Part shown: positions 1 to 7,290 of the stretch, in pieces
Position numbering within the stretch: the stretch's first letter is position 1
How the letters are laid out: each line of letters starts with the position of its first letter
Origin: Rhodanobacter sp. LX-99
Lineage (GTDB): Bacteria; Pseudomonadota; Gammaproteobacteria; Xanthomonadales; Rhodanobacteraceae
Assembly: GCF_018599185.1 (NCBI RefSeq)
Contig: NZ_JAHFVL010000002.1
Coordinates: 1-64,000 of the forward strand
Direction: 5' to 3'
DNA length: 64,000 nt
Notes under the pieces: generated by a model
Database searches by the model: none
Told to the model about the DNA's origin: nothing
Seen by the model: the letters and a program-made list of their open reading frames with translations, nothing else
Position numbers and translations under genes: made by a program

Positions 1-210
1 GTGACGCACGGGCTGACCGGCAAGATCACGGTGAACGGCCACGAGTACGACTCGGTGATGCCGCCGATGGCGCAGCTGAACGACGACGAGGTGGCGAACA
101 TCCTGACCTACGTGCTGAACAGCTGGGGCAACCCGGGCGGGCAGATCAGCAAGGAAGAGGTGGCCAAGGCCCGGGCCGCGTCCGCACCAGCAGTGGCGGC
201 GGAACATTGA
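1..210 (+). CDS. nirK: C-terminal end of NirK-type nitrite reductase, cytochrome c domain (5' truncated)
   Basis: Only the last 69 codons are inside the window; the frame is open from base 1, so the true start lies upstream. The visible part has the end of a class I cytochrome c domain: an SVMPPM segment that would carry the distal Met haem ligand, then the helix [21 protein letters not shown] and an Ala-rich tail. This matches the C-terminal cytochrome c domain found on some copper nitrite reductases. The CXXCH haem motif and the copper centres would be upstream and are not seen. The norB, FNR-type regulator and FNR sites nearby support a denitrification role. A free-standing c-type cytochrome is the alternative. 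Confidence 0.6.
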   Translation: MTHGLTGKITVNGHEYDSVMPPMAQLNDDEVANILTYVLNSWGNPGGQISKEEVAKARAASAPAVAAEH

Positions 211-266
211 TGCGGAGCGGTACGAAAAATCGTTTCTGGAAGTAAAGACGTCCAGACGAAGCATGG

Positions 267-293
267 CGACGCCGACCCTCGTGGTCGGCGTTG
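267..293 (+). terminator. Hairpin after the nitrite reductase gene
   Basis: Near-perfect 11-bp stem (267-277 with 283-293, one G-T pair) with a 5-nt loop CTCGT. It is followed by TCGTCTC rather than a clear T run. It lies 57 bases after the stop codon, so a weak terminator or mRNA-stabilising hairpin is likely. Confidence 0.5.
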
Positions 294-355
294 TCGTCTC
301 GGCGGCATGCGTGGCCGCGGCGCGTTGTCACAGCCGCATCCTGCATGGCGGGGAC

Positions 356-369
356 TTGACCGGGGTCAG
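356..369 (+). promoter_or_regulatory. FNR/ANR/DNR-type site upstream of the porin gene
   Basis: TTGACCGGGGTCAG matches TTGAY-N4-RTCAA at 9 of 10 defined positions. Its centre is 61.5 bases before the porin ATG, nearly the same spacing as at norB and fabA. Anaerobic activation of the porin gene is inferred. Confidence 0.55.
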
Positions 370-423
370 CTCGGGCACGTGCGCCCGCTTCGAGACTGCC
401 GCCGACCACAAGGGAGCAATGCA

Positions 424-1683
424 ATGAACCATGCACGCAACTATCTTCCGGCAGCCTGCCTGTTCGCGATCCTGGCCACGCCGGTCGGAGCGACGGGTGG
501 AACCGGCAACATCAGCGAGCCGGCGGCATCGGCCGGACCATCGTGGCAGCTGGAATGGGATGCCCGCCTGCGCCACGAGCAGGTCGACGACGATGCGTTC
601 GCACGCAACGCCCATGCCGACACCTTGCGCCTGCGCCTCGGCCTGCATGCCGAGTTCGGGCATGGCTGGAGCGGCCTGGCCGAAGGCGCAGGCGTGGCCA
701 GCGCTGGCGACCGCTACAACAGCGGCGCCAATGGCCGCGTCTTGTACCCGACGGTGACCGATCCGCGCGGCAGCGAGTTCAACCAGTACTGGTTGCGCTG
801 GCAGGGCGACCGGTTCGGCGCCACCGCCGGCCGCCAGCGGCTGCTGCTGGACAACCAGCGCTGGGTTGGCAACAGCGGCTGGCGCCAGCACGAGCAGACC
901 TTCGATGCAGTCGAGTTGCGCTGGCAGCCGCTGGCGGCGTTGACGGTGCGCTACGACTGGCTCGATCGGGTGCACCGGGTGGCCGGCCGCGATGCGCTGA
1001 ACCCGCTGGCGCGCGAGCGCAAGTTGAATACCCACCTGTTGAATCTGGCGTGGACCCGGGGCGCGCAGCAATGGGCCGGCTATGCCTATCTGCACGAGGA
1101 CCGCGACGTGGCCAGCACCTCCAGTGCGACCTACGGCCTGCGCTGGAGCGGCCAGGCGCTGCGCGACGGCCATGGCCTCGGCTGGACAGTGGAGGGGGCG
1201 CGGCAAGTCGATTACGCCAACAACCCGCAGCGTTTCGCGCACAGTTACTGGCTGCTGGAACCGAACTGGACGCAGTCCGGGATCACCGCGAAGCTGGGCT
1301 GGGAACACCTGGGCGGCAACGGCCGGCATGCGCTGCAGACGCCGCTGGCCACGCTGCACGCGTTCAACGGCTGGAACGACCAGTTCAACGTGACCCCGGC
1401 CGGCGGGCTGGAAGATCGCTACGTCGGCCTCAACGGCAACCTCGGTCGCGGCGATGTTGCCGGCAGGCTGGCCTGGACGGTGGCGTACCACGACTACCAC
1501 GCCGACCGCGGCGGCCGCTACGGCAGCGAGTGGAATGCCTCGCTGGCGTTTCCGCTGGCGCAGGGCCTCAGCGGCCTGCTGAAGGTGGCGGACTATCGCG
1601 CCGACGGCTTCGGCCGCGACAGCGCGAAGCTGTGGCTGCAGCTGGAGTGGCGTGGCCAGCAGGCATTGGCCGGCGCACATTGA
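424..1683 (+). CDS. Outer-membrane beta-barrel porin, alginate-export family
   Basis: Protein of 419 residues. The start at 424 gives a good signal peptide (residues 1 to about 23, hydrophobic core LPAACLFAILATPVGA) and follows an AAGGGAG ribosome site; a longer upstream reading of the frame has no such signal. The mature part alternates polar and aromatic residues, with many short Trp/Tyr-rich strands (for example FNQYWLRWQGDRFGATAGRQR), as in alginate-export (AlgE-like) porins. Such porins are common next to denitrification genes, where they may let small solutes through; the substrate is unknown. It lies between the nitrite reductase end and the DUF2249 operon and has its own FNR-type site. 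The family call is by pattern only. Confidence 0.7.
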   Translation: MNHARNYLPAACLFAILATPVGATGGTGNISEPAASAGPSWQLEWDARLRHEQVDDDAFARNAHADTLRLRLGLHAEFGHGWSGLAEGAGVASAGDRYNSGANGRVLYPTVTDPRGSEFNQYWLRWQGDRFGATAGRQRLLLDNQRWVGNSGWRQHEQTFDAVELRWQPLAALTVRYDWLDRVHRVAGRDALNPLARERKLNTHLLNLAWTRGAQQWAGYAYLHEDRDVASTSSATYGLRWSGQALRDGHGLGWTVEGARQVDYANNPQRFAHSYWLLEPNWTQSGITAKLGWEHLGGNGRHALQTPLATLHAFNGWNDQFNVTPAGGLEDRYVGLNGNLGRGDVAGRLAWTVAYHDYHADRGGRYGSEWNASLAFPLAQGLSGLLKVADYRADGFGRDSAKLWLQLEWRGQQALAGAH

Positions 1684-1702
1684 ACGAAGCGGAAACGCAG
1701 GC

Positions 1703-1730
1703 GGGCGCGTTGATCCAGGTCAGCGCGCCC
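1703..1730 (+). promoter_or_regulatory. FNR-type site inside a larger inverted repeat, upstream of the DUF2249 gene
   Basis: TTGATCCAGGTCAG (1710-1723) matches the FNR consensus at 9 of 10 positions. It is flanked exactly symmetrically by GGGCGCG (1703-1709) and CGCGCCC (1724-1730), so one dyad centred at 1716.5 covers 28 bases. The centre is 41.5 bases before the DUF2249 ATG. The element may serve both as terminator for the porin gene and as activator site for the operon. Confidence 0.5.
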
Positions 1731-1757
1731 GCGCCGCGACTGCGTTGAGATGGCGCC

Positions 1758-2039
1758 ATGAAAGTCCAGCCATCACTCCACCGCCGCGTCGACGACGCGG
1801 TACTTCCCGAACTCGACCTGCGCTGGCTGCCGTCGCCGGAGCCGATGCTGCGCGCGCTGGCGATTGCCGACGCGTTGCTGCCGGGGCAGGCGGTGCAGGT
1901 GCTCACCCCGTTGCTGCCGGCGCCGTTGCTCGACGCGCTGGCATCGCGCGGCATGCAGGCGACGGCGTTCGCCCTGCCGACCGGCGGCGCGCGCGTGCTG
2001 ATCCGTTGTCCGGGCGGCGATGACGCGGCTTCGGCTTGA
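1758..2039 (+). CDS. DUF2249 domain protein
   Basis: Small soluble protein of 93 residues. The middle (LDLRWLPSPEPMLRALAIAD, then GQAVQVLTPLLPAPLLDALASRG) has the typical DUF2249 layout: an LDLR-PPEPM motif, a helix, and a beta strand before the PL-L helix. DUF2249 proteins are often found with NO-handling and denitrification genes; their biochemical role is unsettled. It is first in an apparent operon and its 3' end overlaps the next gene by 20 bases, which suggests translational coupling. An FNR-type site lies 41.5 bases upstream of the ATG, so the mRNA may have almost no leader. Confidence 0.65.
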   Translation: MKVQPSLHRRVDDAVLPELDLRWLPSPEPMLRALAIADALLPGQAVQVLTPLLPAPLLDALASRGMQATAFALPTGGARVLIRCPGGDDAASA

Positions 2040-3288
2040 GCAGGCTCCGGTTCCCTCGCTGCCACGGCGCTTCCTGTCCAGTGCGCCGTGGTGGGGGATG
2101 CTGGCCGGCGCGCTGCTGATCGTCGACGGCGATACGGCGCTGCGCATGCGCTGGAGCCCGGCCACCCTGGCACTGGTGCACGTGTTCACGCTCGGTGTGC
2201 TCGGCAACGCGATGCTCGGCAGCGTGCTGCAGTTCCTGCCCGCCGCGGCCGGCGTGCGGGTGCGCGGCAGCGCGACGTCTGGGCCATGGCTGCATGCCCT
2301 GTTCAACCTCGGCGTGCTGCTGCTGGTGATGGGACTGCACCAGGGCTGGCATACGGCACTGGTTGTCGCCGCCGTGGTGTTGCCGCTGGCATTCGCCCTG
2401 CTGGCGGCGATGACCGTGCCTGGCCTGCTGGCGACGGCGGGGCAGCGCCTGCTGCGTGCGGGCTTCGGCGTGGCGATCGGGTTCGCCGTGCTCACCGCGT
2501 TGCTCGGCGGCATGCTTGCGTTGGCCCTCGCCGGATACCTGGCTTTGCCGTTGGCGGCACTCACCGATGTACATGCCAGCTGGGGCGTGCTGGGCTGGGT
2601 GGTGGTGCTGATGGCCAGCGTGGCGCGTGTGGTGATGCCGATGTTCCAGGGCACCGGCATGGTGCGCGAACCGGTGCAGGCGATGTGGCTGGGCAGCGTG
2701 CTGCTGATGTTGTTCGGCGCGGCGTGCTGGCGTCTGACCGATGGCAGCGGCGCCTGGCTGGCCGGCACGGTCGGCGTGCACGCGCTGCTGTTCGCCGTTG
2801 CCGCGTTGTGGCTGCAATGGCGTGCGCCGCGATTGCGTCGCGGGCCGTTGCTGTGGAGCTGGCGCGCCGGCTTGGTCGTGCTGGCGCTGTCGGCACTGGC
2901 GCTGTCCGCGGGCGTGCGTGGCGGCATGCTGGCCGCGGCGCTGGGGCTGGGCGTCGCGCTGCCGCTGCTGGTCGCCGGCATGATGCTGGAGATCGTCCCC
3001 TTCATCGGCTGGATCGAACTGCACCGGCGCTGCGGTCGCGGCGTGCAGTTGCCCGGCGTGCAGCGGTTGCTGCCCGCGCGCGACAAGAACCGCGCACTGC
3101 TGGCGCAAGTGCCGCTGCTGTTGTTGCCGGCTGCCGTGACGTGGCCGTCGGCGTGGCTGGCCCGCGCAGCCGGGCTGGCGTTGCTGCTGGCCTGGGGCTG
3201 CATGGAGTGGACGCTGCGCGGCGTGCGCCGGCGCGCCAGTCGTTTCCTGTCGACGATGGAATCCGCCGATGTCGCTGTCCGGGCCTGA
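2020..3288 (+). CDS. Polytopic membrane protein, NnrS-like, denitrification-associated
   Basis: Protein of 422 residues made almost entirely of hydrophobic helices (about 11-12 predicted by eye). Conserved-looking His residues sit in or near helices: LVHVFTLGVLGNAML, LHALFNLGVLLLV, DVHASWGVLGW, and EIVPFIGWIELHRRC. This is the style of NnrS and other haem-copper-like membrane proteins of nitrogen-oxide loci, but I cannot match it to NnrS with certainty. It overlaps the DUF2249 gene upstream by 20 bases and the chorismate mutase-UbiT gene downstream by 20 bases, so the three are probably translated together. A haem- or quinone-related membrane function in NO metabolism is inferred from context. 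Confidence 0.5.
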   Translation: MTRLRLEQAPVPSLPRRFLSSAPWWGMLAGALLIVDGDTALRMRWSPATLALVHVFTLGVLGNAMLGSVLQFLPAAAGVRVRGSATSGPWLHALFNLGVLLLVMGLHQGWHTALVVAAVVLPLAFALLAAMTVPGLLATAGQRLLRAGFGVAIGFAVLTALLGGMLALALAGYLALPLAALTDVHASWGVLGWVVVLMASVARVVMPMFQGTGMVREPVQAMWLGSVLLMLFGAACWRLTDGSGAWLAGTVGVHALLFAVAALWLQWRAPRLRRGPLLWSWRAGLVVLALSALALSAGVRGGMLAAALGLGVALPLLVAGMMLEIVPFIGWIELHRRCGRGVQLPGVQRLLPARDKNRALLAQVPLLLLPAAVTWPSAWLARAAGLALLLAWGCMEWTLRGVRRRASRFLSTMESADVAVRA

Positions 3289-4129
3289 CCGTTTCGTACT
3301 CGGCCGGGTTCGAGCGGCGATCGACCGCATCGACGATGGCCTGGTCGCGTTGTTCGCCGCGCGGCGTCGGTTGGCCGCTGCCGCGGGTACGCTCAAGCGG
3401 CGTGCAGGCATGTCGCCGCGCGACCCGCGGCGCGAACAGCAGGTGCGCGCGCGAACGCAGGCGCTGGCGTATCGGCTGGCGGTGCCCGCGGGCACCGCCG
3501 AGCGCCTGCTCGATCTGGCGATCGCCGATGCCTGCCAGCGGCAGGGCATGGCGGTTGACCTGGGTCAAGGCGTGCCGTTGTCCGCGCCCGTCATGATGCC
3601 GCCCATCATGCCCAGCCAGACATTCAGTCCATCCCTTGCGCTGCGCCTGCTGCGCCTGTTGCCGCCGCCGACGCGGGTGGCACCGCTGCTGCGCGTGCTG
3701 CCGGCGCGCTGGCAGCACCGCCTGCTGGAAGCGGCGATGGCGCGCGTGCTGGCCACGCCGCTGCGTGACGGCTCGCTCGACTTCATGCGTGGCCGTCGGC
3801 TTGCCATCGACGTGAGCGACTTGCGCTTGCGCTGGGTGCTCGAACTGCACGGCGACCGCCTCGGTGTGGTCGACGCCGAGCCCGAGGCGAGCGTGCGCGG
3901 CAGCGCCACCGACCTGCTGCTGCTGGCCGGCCGGCTGGAAGATGCCGACACGCTGTTCTTCCAGCGCGCGCTGGAGCTGACCGGCGACACCGAGCTGGGC
4001 CTTACCGCGCGCAACCTGCTGGAGCGGTTGCCGTGGGAATCGGTGCCGCTGGGCCTGCGCATCGCGCTGAACCGCGGCGCACGCTTCGCCCGTGCCGCCC
4101 GCGCCGCGCACCGCGGCGAAGTCGTCTGA
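3269..4129 (+). CDS. ubiT: Fusion of chorismate mutase (AroQ type) with UbiT (SCP2 domain)
   Basis: Protein of 286 residues with two domains. Residues about 10-95 align without gaps to the AroQ chorismate mutase domain of E. coli PheA and keep every catalytic position: R15, R32, K43, D52, R55, E56 and Q92. Residues about 114-286 are an SCP2-type lipid-binding domain of the UbiT (YhbT) family (WQHRLLEAAMARVLATPLRDGSLDF, then FFQRALELTGDTELGLTARNLLE). UbiT works with UbiU and UbiV in oxygen-independent ubiquinone synthesis; both partners are encoded at 9.3-11.2 kb. The linker contains an FNR-type site (3555-3568) and Met codons at residues 109, 110 and 114, so a stand-alone UbiT could also be made. 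It overlaps the gene before it and is followed by nadA 35 bases on. Confidence 0.8.
   Translation: MSLSGPDRFVLGRVRAAIDRIDDGLVALFAARRRLAAAAGTLKRRAGMSPRDPRREQQVRARTQALAYRLAVPAGTAERLLDLAIADACQRQGMAVDLGQGVPLSAPVMMPPIMPSQTFSPSLALRLLRLLPPPTRVAPLLRVLPARWQHRLLEAAMARVLATPLRDGSLDFMRGRRLAIDVSDLRLRWVLELHGDRLGVVDAEPEASVRGSATDLLLLAGRLEDADTLFFQRALELTGDTELGLTARNLLERLPWESVPLGLRIALNRGARFARAARAAHRGEVV
3555..3568 (+). promoter_or_regulatory. FNR-type site inside the chorismate mutase-UbiT coding sequence
   Basis: TTGACCTGGGTCAA matches the FNR consensus at all 10 defined positions. It lies exactly in the linker between the two domains. A -10-like CATGAT at 3591-3596 would place a start near 3603 with the box at about -41.5. 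The first Met after that is residue 114 (base 3608), at the beginning of the UbiT domain. An internal promoter for ubiT-nadA-nadB is possible. Confidence 0.45.
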
Positions 4130-4164
4130 GCCATCCCGTTTCCCCCACTGATAAAGCGATCACG

Positions 4165-5190
4165 ATGACCGCCTCCGCAACGCTGCCCGTGCCGGTCTGG
4201 CGCGATGAGCTCGAACACGAGTACGCCGCGCTGGCCGAGCGCCTGGAACCGCTGGTGCCGTGCCTGGAGATACCGCTGCACCTGCCGTGGATCGACGCCA
4301 TCAACAAGCTGAAGAAGCAGCGCGGTGCGGTGATCATGGCGCACAGCTACCAATCGCCGGAGATCTTCCACGGCGTGGCTGACATCACCGGCGACTCGCT
4401 CGGCCTGGCGCAGGCCGCCGCCGTTTGCGACGCCGGCCTGATCGTGGTGTGCGGCGTGCACTTCATGGCCGAGAGCGCGAAGATCCTGGCGCCGGAAAAG
4501 ACCGTGCTGATCCCCGACCTGGAAGCCGGCTGCTCGCTGGCCTCGTCGATCACCGCCGCCGACGTGCGCGCGCTGCGCGCGCGGCACCCTGGCGTGCCGG
4601 TGGTGAGCTACGCCAACACCTCGGCCGCGGTGAAGGCGGAGTCCGACGCGATCTGCACCTCGGCGAACGCGGTGCAGGTGGTCGAGTCGATGGGCGCGGG
4701 CAAGGTGATCTTCCTGCCCGACGAGTACCTGGGCCGCCACGTCGCCAGCCAGACCGCAGTCGAGCTGGTGCTGTGGCACGGCCGCTGCGAAGTGCACGAG
4801 AAGTTCACCGCGCAGCAGGCGCGGCATGCGCGCGAGCAGTTCGACGCGATGCTCGTGGCGCATCCCGAATGCCCGCCCGAGGTACTCGCCGAGGTGGACT
4901 TCGTCGGCTCCACCACGGCGATGGGCAAGTGGCTGGAACGCGAGAAGCCGGCGCGCGTCGCGCTGATCACCGAATGTTCGATGGCCGACAACCTGCGCTC
5001 GCAGTTTCCGGCGACGCAGTTCATCAAGCCGTGCAACCTGTGCCCGCACATGCAGCGGATCACCTTGCAGAACATCTACGCGTCCTTGCGCGACATGAAG
5101 CACGCGGTGGAGGTACCCGCGGACGTCCGTGTGCGTGCGCGTGCCGCGCTGGAGCGCATGCTCGCGATCGGGCGGCGCGAGAGCGTGTGA
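4165..5190 (+). CDS. nadA: Quinolinate synthase NadA
   Basis: Protein of 341 residues, normal for the family. NadA condenses iminoaspartate with dihydroxyacetone phosphate to quinolinate in de novo NAD synthesis, using an oxygen-sensitive [4Fe-4S] cluster. Family motifs are clear: MAHSYQSPEI near residue 58, VVCGVHFMAESAKIL near 94, EAGCSLASS with C123, C208, and KPCNLCPHM with C290/C293. The start at 4165 was chosen because the upstream extension overlaps the ubiT end and has no NadA-like sequence. Its stop codon overlaps the GTG start of nadB. It sits in an operon with UbiT and DUF2249 genes under FNR-type sites, an unusual setting for NAD synthesis. Confidence 0.95.
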   Translation: MTASATLPVPVWRDELEHEYAALAERLEPLVPCLEIPLHLPWIDAINKLKKQRGAVIMAHSYQSPEIFHGVADITGDSLGLAQAAAVCDAGLIVVCGVHFMAESAKILAPEKTVLIPDLEAGCSLASSITAADVRALRARHPGVPVVSYANTSAAVKAESDAICTSANAVQVVESMGAGKVIFLPDEYLGRHVASQTAVELVLWHGRCEVHEKFTAQQARHAREQFDAMLVAHPECPPEVLAEVDFVGSTTAMGKWLEREKPARVALITECSMADNLRSQFPATQFIKPCNLCPHMQRITLQNIYASLRDMKHAVEVPADVRVRARAALERMLAIGRRESV

Positions 5191-6635
5191 AGCGCGCGCG
5201 CCTGCCCGTCGTGGTGGTGGGTGGCGGCGTGGCTGGCCTGGCCACGGCATTGGCCGCCGCGCCTGCGCCAGTGCGTCTGCTGTGCCGTGCGCACGACGGC
5301 AGCGGCAGTGCCAGCGCCCTGGCCCAGGGTGGCATTGCCGCCGCGCTCGATCCTCACGACAGCCCCGCTGCCCACGCCGCCGACACCTTGCTGGCCGGCG
5401 CCCATCACAACGACGTGGCGATGGTGCAGTGGCTGGTACGCGAGGCGCCCGGCGCCATCGCGTGGCTGCAGGCGCAGGGCGTGCTGTTCGATCGCGATGC
5501 CGATGGCCGCCTGCAGCTGGGGCGCGAGGGCGGCCATTCCGCCGCGCGGATCGTGCATGCCGGCGGCGATGCCAGCGGGGCCGCGCTGGTGCATGCCCTG
5601 CGCGCGAAGGCGCAGGCTGCGGCGCACGTGCAGTGGCGCGGCGGCGTCGACGTCGATGCCCTGCTGGTCCGCGATGGCGGCGTGGTCGGCGTGCGTACCC
5701 GCGATGGACGCGGGCGACACGAACACATCGAGGCGGCGGCGGTGGTGCTCGCCACCGGCGGCATCGGGGCGCTGTTTGCACGCACCAGCAATCCGCCGGG
5801 CGCGGACGGCGCCGGGTTGGCGCTGGGGCTGGCGTGCGGCGCCTCGCCGCGCGACCTGGAATTCGTGCAGTTCCACCCCACCGCACTGGACGTCGCGGGA
5901 CGCTGCCTGCCGCTGGTCACCGAGGCGCTGCGTGGCGCCGGCGCGCGCCTGCTCGATGCCGACGGGCAGCCGTTGATGGCTGGGGTGCATCCGCTCGGCG
6001 ACCTCGCGCCGCGCGACGTGGTGGCGCGGCGCGTAGCGCAGGCGCAGGGCGAGGGCGGACCGGTCTGGCTCGATGCGACGGGCGTGGCAGGCGATTGGGA
6101 ACGGCGTTTCCCCACCGTGCTGGCAGCGTGCCGTGCCCACGGTTTCGACCCCCGGCTGGCACCCATGCCGGTCACGCCGGCAGCGCATTTCCACATGGGC
6201 GGACTGGCTACCGATGCGGACGGGCGCACCGGTGTGCCGGGCCTGCATGCGGTGGGCGAGGTGGCATGCAACGGCATCCATGGCGCGAACCGGCTGGCCA
6301 GCAATTCGCTGCTGGAAGGCGTGTCGTGCGGGCGCCGGCTTGGCCGTGTTCTGGCCACCGCCGAACCACGGCCAAGCCGGCGTGGCGACTACCGCTGGAT
6401 CGAACGTGGCGACAGCCTGTCGTCGCCACAGCTGGCCGCGCTGGGCGATCTGTTGTGGCGCACGGCCGGTCCCGTGCGCGAGGCATCGTCGCTGCGCGAT
6501 GCATGGCGCACCTGCGCAGCGCTGGCGGATGCCGGATGGCAGGCGCGGCTGGCCAAGGCACTGCTGCGCGCGGCGTTGCTGCGCAAGCGCAGCCTGGGTG
6601 CCCATTGCCGTCGCGATCGCTGCTGCCCTGCCTGA
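5187..6635 (+). CDS. nadB: L-aspartate oxidase NadB
   Basis: Protein of 482 residues, shorter than E. coli NadB (about 540), mainly at the C-terminus. It oxidises L-aspartate to iminoaspartate for NadA; the E. coli enzyme can pass electrons to fumarate when oxygen is absent. Seen: the FAD-binding GGGVAGLATAL at the N-terminus, SALAQGGIAA, the REGGHSAARIVHAGGDASG segment, LEFVQFHPTAL, and the active-site region PAAHFHMGGL. The end shows GEVACNGIHGANRLASNSLLEG. The GTG start at 5187 overlaps the nadA TGA, giving a GTGA junction. nadC is not in the window. Co-operon with nadA and ubiT suggests expression during anoxic growth. Confidence 0.93.
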   Translation: MKRARLPVVVVGGGVAGLATALAAAPAPVRLLCRAHDGSGSASALAQGGIAAALDPHDSPAAHAADTLLAGAHHNDVAMVQWLVREAPGAIAWLQAQGVLFDRDADGRLQLGREGGHSAARIVHAGGDASGAALVHALRAKAQAAAHVQWRGGVDVDALLVRDGGVVGVRTRDGRGRHEHIEAAAVVLATGGIGALFARTSNPPGADGAGLALGLACGASPRDLEFVQFHPTALDVAGRCLPLVTEALRGAGARLLDADGQPLMAGVHPLGDLAPRDVVARRVAQAQGEGGPVWLDATGVAGDWERRFPTVLAACRAHGFDPRLAPMPVTPAAHFHMGGLATDADGRTGVPGLHAVGEVACNGIHGANRLASNSLLEGVSCGRRLGRVLATAEPRPSRRGDYRWIERGDSLSSPQLAALGDLLWRTAGPVREASSLRDAWRTCAALADAGWQARLAKALLRAALLRKRSLGAHCRRDRCCPA

Positions 6636-6704
6636 AACAGGCGACCCGCGGCGCGACGGCATGCCCTGGCGGCAGCGGCATGTGCGGCAGCTGTCGCGAG
6701 GGGT

Positions 6705-6718
6705 TTGACCCGGATCAA
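6705..6718 (+). promoter_or_regulatory. FNR-type site upstream of fabA
   Basis: TTGACCCGGATCAA is a full 10 of 10 match. Its centre is 62.5 bases before the fabA ATG. An A/T-rich segment CAAACTATAG (6741-6750) lies where a -10 element would fall for a box near -41.5. Activation of fabAB under low oxygen is inferred. Confidence 0.65.
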
Positions 6719-6773
6719 GACAATTGAGCCGGGAGCTGTGCAAACTATAGGCTCCCGATCCTGTGAGTCTTTC

Positions 6774-7289
6774 ATGACACGTCCTTCTTCGTTCGACTAC
6801 GAACAACTGCGCGCCTGCGGCCGCGGCGAACTTTTCGGTGACGGCAATGCCCGGTTGCCGTCGCCGCCGATGCTGATGTTCGACCGCATCACCCACATCG
6901 CCAGCGAGGGCGGCGCGTACGGCAAGGGCGTGATCCACGCCGAACTGGATGTCCATCCGAAGCTGTGGTTCTTCGACTGCCACTTCATCGGCGATCCGGT
7001 GATGCCCGGTTGCCTTGGCCTGGATGCGATGTGGCAGCTCAGCGGCTTCTTCCTGCCGTGGCTGGGCGAACCCGGCCGCGGGCGCGCGCTCGGCGTGGGC
7101 CAGGTGAAGTTTTCCGGCCAGGTGCTGCCGAGCGCGAAGCTGGTGCGCTACGAGATCGACATCCGCCGGGTGATGCGCGGCAAGCTGCGGATGGTGATCG
7201 CCGACGGCAAGACCTTCGTCGACGACCGCCTGATCTACGAGGCCAGCGACATGCGCGTGGGCCTGTTCCAGTCCACCGAGGGTTTTTGA
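6774..7289 (+). CDS. fabA: 3-hydroxydecanoyl-ACP dehydratase/isomerase FabA
   Basis: Protein of 171 residues, matching the usual 171-172. FabA dehydrates 3-hydroxydecanoyl-ACP and isomerises trans-2- to cis-3-decenoyl-ACP, the branch point of oxygen-independent unsaturated fatty acid synthesis. The catalytic pair is visible: H70 in [14 protein letters not shown] and D84 in [11 protein letters not shown]. The start at 6774 (after CTTTC) reproduces the standard N-terminus; an ATG 69 bases upstream overlaps the FNR-type site and was rejected. fabB follows after one base, so the pair is an operon. The FNR-type site upstream is unusual and would raise unsaturated fatty acid synthesis when oxygen-dependent desaturation cannot work. 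Confidence 0.96.
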   Translation: MTRPSSFDYEQLRACGRGELFGDGNARLPSPPMLMFDRITHIASEGGAYGKGVIHAELDVHPKLWFFDCHFIGDPVMPGCLGLDAMWQLSGFFLPWLGEPGRGRALGVGQVKFSGQVLPSAKLVRYEIDIRRVMRGKLRMVIADGKTFVDDRLIYEASDMRVGLFQSTEGF

Positions 7290-7290
7290 G

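Noticed and set aside
328..1680. A 450-codon open frame antisense to the porin gene
   Set aside because: High GC makes long antisense frames; the protein is Arg/Gln/Val-rich with no motif, while the plus-strand gene has signal peptide and ribosome site.
1773..3549. Two very long minus-strand frames opposite the membrane-protein gene
   Set aside because: Low-complexity Ala/Arg/Ser sequence without any domain; they mirror the codon pattern of the real gene.
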